Assembly (NCBI GenBank): GCA_029851415.1
Contig: CM056743.1
Location: 78,138,186 to 78,202,185, forward strand
Length of the DNA stretch: 64,000 nt
Reading direction: 5' to 3'
DNA from: Eretmocerus hayati
Taxonomy: Eukaryota > Arthropoda > Insecta > Hymenoptera > Aphelinidae
Part shown: positions 22,479 through 34,585 of the stretch, one piece after another
Layout: each line of letters begins with the position of its first letter
Position numbering within the stretch: position 1 is the first letter of the stretch
The notes under the pieces: generated by a model
Seen by the model: only the letters and a program-made list of their open reading frames with translations
Database searches by the model: none
Told to the model about the DNA's origin: nothing
Translations under genes and position numbers: made by a program

Positions 22479-25072
22479 TGAGAACATGTTCTTTTAGATG
22501 TCTATTTAAAGGCCCAACAATAATTTGGTTGTTCCTTTAAAATCCCGATTTTATACGAGCTGTTAAAAACAGTCGAAAATACCGAAAATCGTGTCGAATT
22601 CGGGCCTTATTATGAAGCTTCGTGGGCTGGGTCTTCCCTTGCTCTCGATTCGTGGACTCTAATTATACAGCACTCGGCATATAATATTGTGGAAGATGAG
22701 ACCTAGAGCTGAAAAATGGCCTCTCGTGCGATGTTTTACGATGGAACCGTCCAAAACTAGAGTAAATTGAGTAAATACAAGATAAATCGAGGAAATCGAT
22801 TGTGATGCATCTCTCACTTAACTAGCCCGCGCTCACTAGCCCAACCGGCCGCTTTGGCACTCCGCGTATGCTCCGCACTGCATGCCATCCTCCGTTTATG
22901 CGGAAGTGATAAGTGATATTAACAGCTGATGCAGTATTGTCAGGTATTATCCAGTATAGACAGAGATAAGAAGGTTCTCTCATATCCGTTATAGACTGTA
23001 GAATGTACGAGGTTTCGGTTGTTACTGACCACCATGGAAAAATTGTATGTGTCAGTCAGCGTCCCGATCAAAAATTTCGCACCTTCCCCGCGGGGTTTGC
23101 CCCGAAGATGGGCCAAATGTATTGTGAAGCATATGAAGTGTAACGCCTTCCCCGCGGGGCACCCGCGAGGTATCATCGGGGCAATATTTGCGCAAAATTA
23201 GTGCAGTTTCTGTTGAGACCTTTAAAATAATTTCGGATATGTTTGTAATGTTATCACTATTATGTGATTGTTCAAGTAAAGTATGTTCAAGTAAAGTTGA
23301 AAATTCATTGAAGACCTGGTAAAGCCTCATAAGAGCTACTTGGAGCTACTAATATCCAGCCTGTGTTTACTTCTACTGAGAGCAAATAGTCACTTGACTT
23401 TGCAGCGTGTGACGTAGAAATTAATTTTGCTGGACTGAGATTTGTGTGAAAAGTGCGTGGTGCTCATCAATGATATTAAAATACAGTATTTTCACGTTCA
23501 ATGCCTCTGTTGAAATTTCCATCATACACCCACAGAAGTGAGGTTAACTCTGAGACACTATGCAGGAATGTTGTGAAAGTGATCAGATACTTTGCGGGGG
23601 CCCTGCGGGGAAGGCGTTACACTTCATATGCTTCACAATCACAATACATTTGCCCTAATACCCGCGATGTTCGGGGCATGGCGTAAAAATAACAAGGTGT
23701 GTGACCGCGTACGTTTTCGATGTGTCTCCACTCGACGCCATTTTGATATTCTTGACCGCGAACTTCCAAATCATGCTCCCTGTATAGTAGTGTACAAACG
23801 AGTTGCAAGTAGGTCTTATTTCGAGGAAGGTAAGAAGTCCTAGCGTGAACAAGCAAGTTTCAGCGTAATTATAGGCAAATACGTAAATCTAGAACGATGC
23901 CGCAACGATATTGCAGTTGGAATAAAGAATAAAATCATGAATTCTTTTCAATCAAAATGGGTATTTATTTTCAATTTAGTCCACGAGACTAAAATTTTGA
24001 GGGAATCAGTGAAACTGCACATTCTTAACATCGATAACTGATCCTGTGCTTTTTTTGCACTTCGACAGAATGATCTGGATAGCGGGACAACAATTGTCGG
24101 TAAGCCAAGCTATACACGCTTGTCGGTCACCAACACTTACACGCGGCTCGAACTAGAATACGTAAGAAGGGCGAGTGGAGACAACTGGAGACTTAGAGAA
24201 TCTCCACTCAGAGATTAGAGACCCTGAGTGGAGGGTCTCTAGTGGAGACAGGGCCATGTCTGCGCGAGAGTAGACGAGTTTTAAGGCTCCGGTGTCACAC
24301 ACCTCGTTATTATTCCGCCATGGTTCGGGGCAAACCCCGCGGGGAAGGTAATGATGGTCAGCGGCCATTCGAGATCTCCCATCTCACTTGCACCTAATAG
24401 GTTATCCCATGAGTGCGAGGGAGACGACAGATCTCGAACGGTCACTGACCGTCATCCCATTGTAGTTCACCTCATGGCGTAAAGATAACAGAAGTTATCT
24501 TCACGCCATGGTTCACCTTGTTCTCGAGTGTACCAAAATTTCTGATCGAGACGCTGACTGACACATACAATTTTTTCGTGGTGGTCACTAACAACCAGAA
24601 CCTCGTACAGTCTACAGTCTATAACGGAGATTAGAGAACCTTCTTATCTCTGTCTATACCGGATAATACCTGAAAATACTGCATCACCTGTTGATATCAC
24701 TTATCACTTCCGCATTAACGGAGGATGGCATGCAGTGCGGAGCGTACGCGGAGTGCCAAAGCGGCCGGTTCTCGATTTATCTTGTATTTACTCAATTTAC
24801 TCGAGTTTTGGACTGTTCCATCGTGAAAGATCGCACGAGAGGCGATTCTTCAGCTCTAGGTCTCATCTTCCACAATATTTTATGCCGAGTGCTGTATACG
24901 AATCGAGAGCAAGGGAAGACCCAGTCCACGAAGCTTCATGATAAGGCCCGAATTCGACACGATTTTCGGTATTTTCGACTGTTTTTAACAGCTTGTATAA
25001 AATCGGGATTTTGAAGGAACAACCAAATTATTGTTGGGCCTTCAAATAGACACCTGAAAGAACATTTTCTCA
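22479..25072. mobile_element. 2.6-kb terminal-inverted-repeat element inside the errantivirus
   Basis: Long inverted arms of about 540-600 bp (22479-23080 and 24530-25072) have outer ends TGAGAACATGTTCTTT and its near-complement, flanked by TA on both sides (22477-22478 and 25073-25074). The centre holds further inverted pairs: a segment with CCTTCCCCGCGGGG and GTGTAACGCC occurs at about 23085-23160 and reversed at about 23595-23680. Another pair lies at about 23660-23705 and 24290-24335. No transposase was found, so it is non-autonomous. TA duplication would fit the Tc1/mariner group, but the family is not identified. Confidence 0.75.
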
Positions 25073-25074
25073 TA

Positions 25075-25791
25075 GGTTTGTGGTCGATGAAAAATAAACG
25101 ATTTTTTTAAATTGGCCTTGAAGTTTCACGTTTTTACAAAAATGCCCAACTTAAATCGGCTGTAGATCGTACGTGAGATAAGATAATGACACGTTCCAAA
25201 AAGGAAATTGAAGGTTTTTCCAAGGCCTACAAGTCTTTTCTCTTGCAAAATTTTGCTACGAGGCTTACATTTTGACCTATACGCCTCCAAAGGTGGTGCA
25301 AAGTCGTATTTTTGGGCCTTTTTTGATGCAACCGTGGGACCTACCAGATATCAATTTTTTGGACCGGTCAATTTTTTTCTTGAAAGTGTACGTCATACCG
25401 AAAAAAATGCGCCCAGCTAGGATGAAAAAGATGCATTTGGGTCCGAGCTACGAATTTTCCAAGATAGCGAAAAATAGGCGAAAAACTGCTCAAAAATGGG
25501 ACTTGGAAAATTCGTAGGGCCCGCCATGGGTCCCAAAAAAATCTGAAAAAAATTTTTTCCAACTATATTCTAGTAGTACTAACGGAAAAAAAATGTTTGG
25601 GGCATTTTTAAATTTCGTCGATTTTCAAAATGTTCACCTTGGTCCAGAATGACCCATATATATGTTCTGGAACATCGCACGTTGTCACTTCTGTCGTCAG
25701 CGTTTATACGCGTCACTTGGGTGTTGAGTTATTTCCAATATGCGGCCAAATGGTCAGCAAGAGTTATGCGTGATCGACATCGGTCAAGATC
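25075..25791. other. Errantivirus stretch downstream of env
   Basis: No coding region was recognised. The sequence is rich in homopolymer T and A runs, and a few short frames look spurious. Confidence 0.45.
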
Positions 25792-27855
25792 TTAACGATA
25801 GTCTACGTCTTGTGTCGGTAATAAAGATAATTGTGGGTGCAGTTGTGGTGAAACATGTATAAATGACGTTTCTTGTTGAGTATTCTCAGGAAGGGCTGGG
25901 AGTAATGAGGTTATTAAGGGTACCAGGGCTTTGGTCACAGGAGTAGACTCTGGAATGGCGGGGGGTGGTGATAGTGGTCTTGTTACTGTCCTGTGTACTG
26001 TGCTTTTCTGTGACAAATGTTGCGGGTCGTCTGTTTGGATGATAAAGGGTGGGTTTGGTCTCTTGTTTTTTCTCAATTTTAGGCATTTCTCTATTTTTCT
26101 AATACATATGCAGAAAACAATCGCTATTACAACAGTCGAACATAATGATGCTCCTAGATAGCTATGGAAGGTATTCATTACTCTCTTTTGTTTAGCTACT
26201 TCTCTATATTGTTTCTCTATCTCGCCTAATGCCACTGAATCGCCGTTTGATAACCAGGCGTCGAGTCTTTCATAAATTTCGTGATTCGCGCCTTTGAGTG
26301 CTGACTGAGTATCTTCGGACAAATGGCTTGTGATATCCAGCTGGAATTCTGGTTCATAGGAAAATGAATAATCCATATCAATTTTATTAATTCCAAAAAG
26401 CGAGAAATTACTAGCGTGCGCCGTGCATAGTCCGTTAATTGATAGAATGCCAGTTCTGTTCAGTACAATTTCGGTTTTGGATTCGTCAGCACAAATTAGT
26501 CTCATACGTATAGCTATGGTTGTAGAAAACAGCCACTCATTCGTAGATTGTAATCTCTTGAAAGAGGGAGTGTTTGCCGACGATATTACGTAATTACATG
26601 ATTTTAGGTTGCCCGGTGACGTTTTTGCCAAGAGTTCAAATTCACATGGATCTTCAGCGTGACTAACTCGTATTGGTTCTACAGCGTCCCATAGTGTAGT
26701 ATGGTTCCGGTCAATGCAGTCTTGTAATTAGTTCTCTCGAAAAAGAATGTATGTACGAAAGTTTTTTGATACAAATATGTCTGAGAATTCTGGTATGATG
26801 GAAATGAATGAGTTCTGAGTTCTTACTACTTTTGTCGGGGTTGGCAAACTGTGAATTTCATAGTGCATAAATTGGGTAGCATCTGCTATTGGGAAGGTTA
26901 AAGTTACGACAAGCCTTTGATGTGTTATGTGCACGTAGGTTTTTGATATCGAAAAAAGGTATTCTGGGGTGATTTTCTCTTTGTCCCATGGTAGGGCATG
27001 ATTAGCTCTGTAATTGTTAACGTCATGTAAAATGTCTTGTAATTGCTCGTGGTTCAACATCAGTGGATGTGAGTGCCCCCTTGCTGTTACCTCAATAGCA
27101 TTGACAAGAGTTTTGTATGAAGAAATAGAATGCTGTAGGGCCATTTTAAATTCCGTCACCCATAACTCTAAATTCTCTCTGAGAGTTAGTTCGTTTATGG
27201 TGTTTGATGAAGAAGCAAAATCCTTTGATTATTTGTTGTGTAATATTTCTACTTCATTTCTCTGTAAATTCATGAACTTGTGAATGTTATCTAATTCAGA
27301 TCTTAATATATGCGTGCTCTCTGATGCGAGTAATGATATGTTCTGGTTTCTGTCATACAAGTCATTCACTTGTTTGGTTATCAAGTCACGATCGTCAGCG
27401 TCCATAGTCCCAAATAATTTGCGGTTCACCCATCCCACTATTTCCAAAGGAGCGCCCCTCTTTCTTATATTGTGCTCTTTAATTGAGTCGGGTTGTGGCA
27501 CTGACGGGATGGCAAAATATTCTGTAAGGTCTGATTGTAAGTCGTCGAGGGTGTGTAACATAGTTTCTAACTTTGCAAAAGGGATGAGTCGGTCACAGTC
27601 CGCTAATTTCCGAATACACCGTTCTCTAACAGCCCTCAATTGCTTCTCCCTCCAATCATTTTTCTCTAATAATTTATCACAATTTATAACTATCGAGAGT
27701 CTCCATTCTGATTTGATTATTCTTCCCTCGCCAAAATACTCGAAGTAAATGCCTGGATTTTCCGAGAAATGCGTGAGTCTATGAGTTATGTTCATACTAC
27801 CCGATATAACTCTGAAATACAGGGCGCCAATCCACAAGAAATTCAGAAGTATCAT
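25792..27855 (-). pseudogene. env: Errantivirus env, F-like fusion glycoprotein (two stops)
   Basis: Env mediates attachment and membrane fusion. The frame opens at the ATG at 27855 with a hydrophobic signal-like segment (LLNFLWIGALYF). About 150 residues on is a basic cleavage site RKRG followed by the conserved fusion-peptide-type stretch ending KLFGTMDADD, diagnostic of baculovirus-F-like insect env proteins. Near the C-terminus a transmembrane segment (STVVIAIVFCICI) is followed by a Pro-rich cytoplasmic tail. The same frame continues to 25792 and is interrupted by TAA at 27229-27231 and TAA at 26728-26730, so it cannot be made whole as it stands. A splice acceptor lies just upstream of the ATG, as expected for a subgenomic env RNA. 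Confidence 0.82.
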
Positions 27856-27878
27856 TCTGCTTCGCGTTTCGCGTACGC

Positions 27879-27898
27879 CTGTAATAACAAAACAACAA
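27879..27898 (-). promoter_or_regulatory. env splice acceptor
   Basis: Minus-strand TTGTTGTTTTGTTATTACAG ends about 24 bases before the env ATG and just beyond the integrase stop. This is the expected site for the spliced env message. Confidence 0.65.
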
Positions 27899-27904
27899 TA
27901 GCTA

Positions 27905-29353
27905 TTAATTATATGCGCGCTTCACTTTGTCAATATGCTTTGAGAAAGTTTCCCCGGTCGAAGTTTCTAGCAGAACATTATTATTTCGAGACACTTCTTT
28001 GATTTTGAATTTCCCATTGAAAAACTTGTCTAATTTGCCTTTTCTTGGTTCCTTAAGAACGTATACCTCCATCCCCACCTTGAGGTCTTTAGGCTTCTTA
28101 TTCTTATCATATCGAAATTTTGTCTGATTCTTAGAATCAATCAAATTTTCTCTAGCTTTTCTTTGGAAATCGGCGAGGACTTTAATCAGATTGCACAGAT
28201 ATGAGCTGTATGTTCCAAGTTCAAATTCGTCAGGGTATTTGTCTACTGTCCGGGCTTTGCGTCCGTAAATTATCTCGGAAGGGGTGAATCCTGTCGAAGC
28301 GTGGACCGAGGTATTGTACTTAAAGCTCGCGAAGGGCACGATCATATCCCAATCTTGTCTTTGTTCAGCCTTAGTTCTGATGTAGCTCCCTAACATGGCG
28401 TGACTGCGTTCGAGAGACGCGTCCCCTTGGGGGTGATAACTTGTGGTCATAATTAGCTTGATACCAAAAATTGTTGCTAGTTCTTTGAGAAGTCGGTTCT
28501 TGAAACTGGTGCCTCTGTCACTCAAAATTATTCTGGGCACACCAAAATTTGCTATGAGATGTCTAGCTATTGCATCTGCAATGGTAACGGCACGGATATC
28601 AGGAATAGGGATGGCAAGACAGAATTTTGAAAGTTGACACTGCATAGTTAAAATGTGACGGTTACCCGAGGGAATGGTTGGCAAAGGGCCTACGGTATCT
28701 ATAGCGATTTTCGTAAATACCTCCGTAGGTGTGTCTGAAATAATCATTGGGATTTTTGTTCGGATTCCTCTTAGTTTTTGTTCTTGACAGACGGAGCATT
28801 TATTTACAAAACTTTCTACGTCTCTTTTCATGCCCACCCATGAGAATTTCTCTCGAATGCGTCTATATGTCTTCCCTATTCCTCGGTGTCCTCCAAATAA
28901 ACTCGAATGAAATTCCTCCATGATGTTTGCCGTTTGGCTAGCTTCTGGGATGATACAAGTACCATAACAAAAGGTTATAGTCAAAGGAAAATTTCGAAAT
29001 TCGGTTTGAATTGTGTCCTTTATGAAAGACTTTGGAAGTTTATCTGTTAACTCTCCTACTCGTGCTATACGAAAAGAATCTATCTCCGATTTCCGTATCA
29101 GTTTGGAAAGATTTGAAATGGCTAATTTCACGTTTGCGGGTGTAATAGAACTATCTTTTTTGTCAGAAATTAGGAGACTATAAATGAATCTTTTTCGGTT
29201 TTTAGTCACTAAAACTTCGCCTATTTCGGGATCTTGTGATTTTAATTTAGCATAATCAATTGCTCCAATGTCAGTCAATAATTTGTTATTAGGAGAGCTC
29301 AAGTCTAAGTTCGCGGGTATGAAATGAACTATATCATCTTTCAGAAAAGTGAG
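27905..29353 (-). pseudogene. pol: Errantivirus integrase
   Basis: Integrase inserts the viral DNA into the host genome. The N-terminal zinc site has His in EEFHSSLFGGHRG and Cys in CSVCQEQK. The catalytic core has Asp in IDTVGPLP, Asp in ILSDRGTSF and Glu in DASLERSH, so the D,D-35-E triad is complete. The C-terminal region (KPKDLKVGMEVYVLKEPRKG) is the usual SH3-like DNA-binding domain. The frame is open for 465 codons from the first Met. It is separated from the linker by a TGA at 29354-29356 in the same frame. The stop is at 27905, about 50 bases before the env start. Confidence 0.88.
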
Positions 29354-29356
29354 TCA

Positions 29357-30660
29357 TTCACGTGTGGTGCATACATTCAGTGTTGTTGGTAGTTTGTCCT
29401 CAAGGTCAGATTGAATGGTCGAACCAAAGTCTCGTTTTTCATTTGGGGGTTGAGTCGCTTCAATGCGATGAGGTGGCGGTTGGTGTTTGGGAGAGTGATC
29501 AGCACGAGGAGAGATGGAACTTGATCCTGATCTATTTCTTTCGGGGGCGCCCGAGGCTTGTTTTTTCATAGTTTGAGATTCTAAGGGAGCCTTTGAGATT
29601 CTATGAGACGATACGTCATCTTCAACATCACTGCCTTCCTGCGCGATGGTACTGAGTGTTTTCCAAAAACTTGGAAGACCACTCCTCCTGCTTCCAGTCA
29701 GAGGAAGGGGTGTTGATCTGGCAACTGTTTTTCTAGATGGAGACATTTTTGTTCTCATGGCTTCTGGTGTTGGGGTAGTCTCAGGAGGTATGAAAGAATG
29801 TGCTATCCACTCTTCCACGATCTCATTTGATACCGGTTCTGCCCCCAAGTAGGCTGGTAAGGATGTCGTAGATTTGTTCAAGGAAGAATTTGAGGAATGC
29901 AAGTTCGGGTCGGAAAATGTTAAATGAGCATTGTCTTTATTCATAGGTTCATCGTCCCACCAATAGGTTTGGCTTTTATCGGGTTTCGAAATTTCTGGAA
30001 GATTCTTCGACCATCTCTTGGTAGATTGAGCATCTGGTATAAAACTCTCACCAGACGAAGAAGAAGAATCGGGGTCATGAGTGATATTGTATGGTATGTT
30101 TTTCTTTTGATTGCAAGTTGGGTTTTGGGTTGGTGTAATGATGTTGGGCAGCCCCTGTTCGTCTGGCGTCTCAATATTGCTCCTTTCTTCGGTGTCAGAT
30201 TGTTTAGATGACTGGTCTGTTAGATTGGATTCTTCATCCTTGTCCAAGAGATCTGGCAGAAATGATTTGTCTCGCTGGGGAATAGGGGGTTCGTCAAACT
30301 CTTGAGCTTCAGATTCGTCACTTGAGGTGAGAGATTCAGACGAGCTCTGCGTTTCTCGCGAAGACTTCAGTATGGGAATTTGAGTCCTTGGGCCTCCTTT
30401 CCTAATTCTGAGTCTTTCGGTGATGGTGCTCCCATCCAAATCCCCTTGTCCTCCGGACATATTTGTTGGTTCTCCGGAGGCTCAATCTTGGAACCTTCCT
30501 TCCTTCCTCGCTTAGACGGAGCCCTAGATGTAGTCGACGATGAATCTGAAATTGATTGTTTGCGGGCATTTTCAGCTCGTTGCTGTGAAGTCTTTGTCGG
30601 TCTAGGACGTAACGGTAGCATTTTTACTGATGCTACAGACGAATCAGAATGAGTACTCTC
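29357..30660 (-). pseudogene. pol: Errantivirus pol linker between RNase H and integrase
   Basis: This is a long, low-complexity, Ser/Pro/Glu/Lys-rich segment, in two overlapping frames (30660-30367 and 30460-29354), so a frame change lies near 30370-30460. It is separated from RNase H by a TAA at 30661-30663. Element Y has a comparable long linker, so the two elements share an unusual pol architecture. No catalytic motif is present. It may be a spacer or a Gag-Pol processing region. Confidence 0.6.
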
Positions 30661-30663
30661 TTA

Positions 30664-30960
30664 AGACTCAGATGATGAGCAAGAGCACTCTCCATTACTT
30701 TTGAACGTAGGTGCAGGGTAATCAGAGGGCTGGGTTTCAACTGGGTTGCGAGAAAGGGCATCTGCGTTGGTATTCTGTACTCCAGGCTTATATTTGAAAG
30801 TATAATTGTACCCTCTGAGTTTAGCCCTCCAACGGTTAAGTCTACTCATGGAATCCTTGATGGATTCGATCCAGGTTAAGGGCTCGTGATCTCCGTAGAT
30901 GGTGAAATGGCGTCCGTATAAAAAGTGACGGAAGTGTTGAACGGAATTCACGACAGCCAG
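30664..30960 (-). pseudogene. pol: Errantivirus RNase H, C-terminal part
   Basis: The domain shows GDHEPLTWIESIKDS, LRGYNYTFKYKPG and the NADALSRNP end motif. It is joined to RT through a frame change in a GAGA-run near 30955-30970, a typical slippage mutation. Confidence 0.8.
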
Positions 30961-31988
30961 ACACTCTCTCTCTCTGTTGCGGAATAATTTCTTTCTGCTT
31001 TAGATAAGGATTTCGACATGTAAGCGATGGGTTGGTCCTTGCCAGGTTCGCCTTGAGAAAGTACCGCCCGTATGGCTCCGTTCGAAGCATCACAGGTCAA
31101 AATGAAGGGTTTGTCGAAATCAGCAGGAATTAGAACGGGGGCCTCACACAAAGCTTGTTTGAGGGTCTCAAAACTCTTCTGTTGTTCTTCTTTCCACTCA
31201 AATTTCACGCCCTTGGAAAGGAGGTCATTCATGGGTTTCGCTTTCTTAGAAAAATCCTTGATGAAGCGTCGATAGTAATTCGCGAGGCCTAAAAATGATT
31301 CGATATTGCGTGTTGTTTTAGGCGTAGGAAAATTCCGAACGGCATACAGTTTTGAAGGGTCGGGTCTAACTCCGCGTCTATCAATGATGTGACCAAGATA
31401 TTTTACTTCGGGCGTTAAGAATTCACACTTATCTGGCTGGAGTTCCATACCAGCATCTGACAGCCGTTGGAAGACTTTGTAAATTTTCTTAATATGAGAA
31501 TTTAGCGAATCTGAAAAAACCAGTATATCATCCATAGAAATGAAAATTCCAATGCCTTGTAATCCAATCATTACGTTATCAATAGCTCGCTGGAAAGAAG
31601 CTGGACCATTGCATAAACCAAAGGGCATAACCAGCCATTCAAATAAACCATACGGAGTTCGAAACGCTGTCTTTGGCCGATCAGAAGGGTTAACTTGAAT
31701 TTGATGGAATCCGCTGACGAGGTCAAATACCGAGAAATATTTTGATTTTCCCATCAATTTTAGGATCTCTTGAATGTTGGGTAACGGATATGCATCTGGA
31801 ATGGTTTTCTCGTTCAACTTACGATAATCAATGACTAACCTGTAACGCCTCTTCCCATCCGGACCTGGTTTTTTCGGTACAATCCATAAGGGATTTACCC
31901 ATGGACTGTTAGAGTGTTGAATTGAGTGATCTTGTAGTAATTTGATAATTTGTTCCCGGATCTCTTTGTGTAGGGTGGGTGGGTACCT
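30948..31988 (-). pseudogene. pol: Errantivirus reverse transcriptase
   Basis: RT copies the genomic RNA into DNA. The frame shows the fingers motif RYRLVIDYRKLNEKTI, FDLVSGFHQIQV, then PFGLCNGPASFQRA, the active-site segment FISMDDILVFS, and the thumb GLANYYRRFIKDFS. The Tyr that normally precedes the x-D-D is replaced by Ser, a change that could weaken activity. The two catalytic Asp remain. In-frame stops TAA at 31989-31991 and TGA at 32094-32096 separate it from protease. The N-terminal half of RNase H with CDASNGAIRAVLSQG is included at the end. Confidence 0.85.
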
Positions 31989-32093
31989 TTACTGCTTGGA
32001 GGTGGTCGGTTTGTCATCTCGAGTGCCAATATGATGTACATATTTCGTTCTTGGTGGCATATCTCCCGGCAACATGAATATATGATGGAATTT

Positions 32094-33185
32094 TCAAACT
32101 ATTCGTCTTAATTTCTTCCGACCATGACGACAATGATGTTTTCGCAATAGAAACTTTACTATGATCTTGACTCTCTCTGATTTAGATAATGGTTTCGTCG
32201 GTTCTATTGGTTCGGGTTCAGAATCAAGACAGTCCTCTGAAAGTTCTAGGTCATATTGATCTAAGTTTTGGGGAGGTATTTCCACTGTGATATCTCTGTC
32301 TAACGTGTTAGTGGCTATGGCATAGCATATGCCATTCATCACTTTAACAGTACATTCTCCTAAAAGAACCCCTTTCTTTGTTTTGACAAAGGGTAGGTAG
32401 GCGTCTCCGTCAGGGAGATCAGTCCAAATTTTGACGGGGGCTTTTGACATGGGAGGTATTGTAACAAAGTATATATTCGCTGCATTAGCTGTTTCAGCGC
32501 TAGCATCACTGTCCTGATAAGGGAGCTCCTGCCATTGGTCTCCAATAGACCGAGTTACGGAGTCCATGGTGGGGGTGTCGTGGGTGATTGTTGCGTTAGC
32601 GTGTGACTCATTTGAGTTCTGAGGCTCATGAGTTACCTCGAGTGATTCATGAGTTACGTTGATGTTACTGTTTTTTCGTAACTCAAGTGGTGTTGTGTCT
32701 GTCTCTGTAACATTAAGTCGGCGTTTTTCTGGGACAATGATTACATCCGTCATTGGATGAAAGAAAATTTCTTCTTCGTCAAGTTCGACGTCTTCCTCGT
32801 CATCTGAGGAATCTAGGTTAGGTTTGGGTGGAAGGAAGGATATGGGGTGTTCTCTCTCTCCTTCGAATGACACTAAGTTCTTATCAAACAATATCCATGC
32901 TCCATATTTCCGAAAATAATTTGATCCTAAAATAATGTCATATTTTACTATGGAATCTGGAGGAAGGACATGGAGTCTGATTTCTTTACCAAAAATACAA
33001 GTTTTAATCACTCCGAGAGTGTAAATAGGCTCTTCAGATACTCCCATGACACGTATAATACGTGAGACATCCATTTTAATATCTGGTCTACATGAAGTGA
33101 GGCGAACGGTGCAAATATCTGCCCCGGTATCCAAATACACTAGACCCTGATTTGCTAGAAGCATATCATCCTCAATTTTTATCAT
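32094..33185 (-). pseudogene. pol: Errantivirus protease and start of pol
   Basis: The aspartic protease that would cut Gag and Pol shows the active site YLDTGADIC near residue 17 and the flap/ILG-type motif IILGSNYFRKYG near residue 85. A long acidic, Thr/Ser-rich spacer follows. The open frame extends upstream of the first Met and overlaps the gag end in the -1 frame, as expected for Gag-Pol made by -1 ribosomal frameshifting. I could not identify a perfect slippery heptamer. It ends at a TGA at 32094. Confidence 0.8.
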
Positions 33186-33190
33186 CGGCC

Positions 33191-34561
33191 CTATTCCTGG
33201 GCTTTTGGCAGTTCGTAATTTCCTACGCTCATTATTTTGATTGAAGGCTTCGCCGGCGAGCCCGCGGTCTGATCTTGACTGCGGGCAGGCTGGGAGTTTA
33301 AATGCTGGGCGACAGTAGGATTGGGTAACTCTTTTTGGGTATTAGAGGATACGAAGGGTTTTTCCCGTTGATACGTGTCGGAGGGATATTGAGGAGGGGG
33401 AAAATATCCTGGGAACATGGGTGGCCATGGATATGGATAGTAGGGGTGGAATGATTGAAATGGAAACTGCGGATAAGGGATAGTCGGAAAATTTTGATAA
33501 GGAGAGCGAGGTCGCACAGGAGAGTTGGAGCGGTTATATGGTGATGTGGGGCGTTGATATGGTGAACTTGGACGAGCTGGTGAGTTCGATCGGTCAGATT
33601 TTTGTGCTCTTGATTCAATAGGGCTAGATGAATAACTCAAATTGGGATGAGCTAGAATTCGGCCTTGGGAGTCAAAACGCATCGGCGCTGACGCGATAAT
33701 GTCATTTTTGTCGTAATGGTGTGGTATATGGTTCCTATCATATATTCTGGGGTCGTGACGGTCCATGAAAGTGACGTGTTTTTCTTTATTTCTGTCTATC
33801 TCGGGAGTTGAAGGGCGTTGAGGGGTCGTGTGATGTAACTCAGCGTGACTAAGGTTTAAGCTTACAGCAAAGCTTTCAGCTTTCTCTGCTGCTTCAAGAG
33901 CCTCAGCCATTGATTTTGGTGAAATGAAAATGATACCGTTCCGCACACTATCTGGCAATCCTCTAATGAATGACTTCAAACCGAGAATTTCCAAAGATGG
34001 TTTATAATCAGTATTTCTAGCTTCTCCTTCAACGTCGTTTCTGATCGCGGCGATACCACCTCTCATCAAGCCTCTGATTCTATTATAAAATTGACGTGTA
34101 GATTCATTTTTCTTCATCTTAACTGACATGATCTCATTAATGTAAAAATCGTAAGGTTTCCTGGGTGAAAAGTTCAATTTCAAAATTTCCTCAAGCTGAT
34201 CAATGGTCTGTATATTTTCGTCTCCGAGACATTTCCTAGCATCACCTCCAATCTTGGTTAATATACCACGTAAAAAGTCAGGATGTTTGTTATCTGGAAT
34301 AGTTCCGAGATAATTTTTTATGTCTTGGATGGAGTCTTTGAGAGGGGTGGTACCATCGTATTCTTTTATGTTAGCTAGAGCTTCGCGCACACAACTACTT
34401 AATGAAGTGTTGATAAAGGTATCGAAAGTGAGTTTCAACTGTTCCTGATTTTCTAACTCTTTTAGTCTGAGAAAAGTAGTGAGAGCTTGTTCTCGTGCAG
34501 TTGCGTCTGCGATGGCGTTGATATCCATCAAGGATTTATTCAATTCAGAAGAAAAGGCCAT
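33191..34561 (-). CDS. gag: Errantivirus gag
   Basis: The frame is intact for 456 codons. The N-terminal two thirds are helical and capsid-like, with the retrotransposon-gag signature region (NESTRQFYNRIRGLMRGG, then SFIRGLPDSVRNGI). The C-terminal third is rich in Pro, Ser, Tyr and Arg. No CCHC knuckle is present, as is usual for errantiviruses; basic stretches may bind RNA instead. A PPxY motif (PPPQYP) near residue 390 resembles a late budding domain. The start ATG is only 25 bases from the LTR edge, an unusually short leader with no obvious TGG primer-binding site. It is the best preserved gene of the element. Confidence 0.8.
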   Translation of the reverse strand: MAFSSELNKSLMDINAIADATAREQALTTFLRLKELENQEQLKLTFDTFINTSLSSCVREALANIKEYDGTTPLKDSIQDIKNYLGTIPDNKHPDFLRGILTKIGGDARKCLGDENIQTIDQLEEILKLNFSPRKPYDFYINEIMSVKMKKNESTRQFYNRIRGLMRGGIAAIRNDVEGEARNTDYKPSLEILGLKSFIRGLPDSVRNGIIFISPKSMAEALEAAEKAESFAVSLNLSHAELHHTTPQRPSTPEIDRNKEKHVTFMDRHDPRIYDRNHIPHHYDKNDIIASAPMRFDSQGRILAHPNLSYSSSPIESRAQKSDRSNSPARPSSPYQRPTSPYNRSNSPVRPRSPYQNFPTIPYPQFPFQSFHPYYPYPWPPMFPGYFPPPQYPSDTYQREKPFVSSNTQKELPNPTVAQHLNSQPARSQDQTAGSPAKPSIKIMSVGNYELPKAQE

Positions 34562-34585
34562 CGTTGGTTTGGGGATTTTGCGTTT

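Noticed and set aside
27284..27748. Plus-strand open frame of 154 codons
   Set aside because: It is the shadow of the env frame on the opposite strand and has no recognisable motif.
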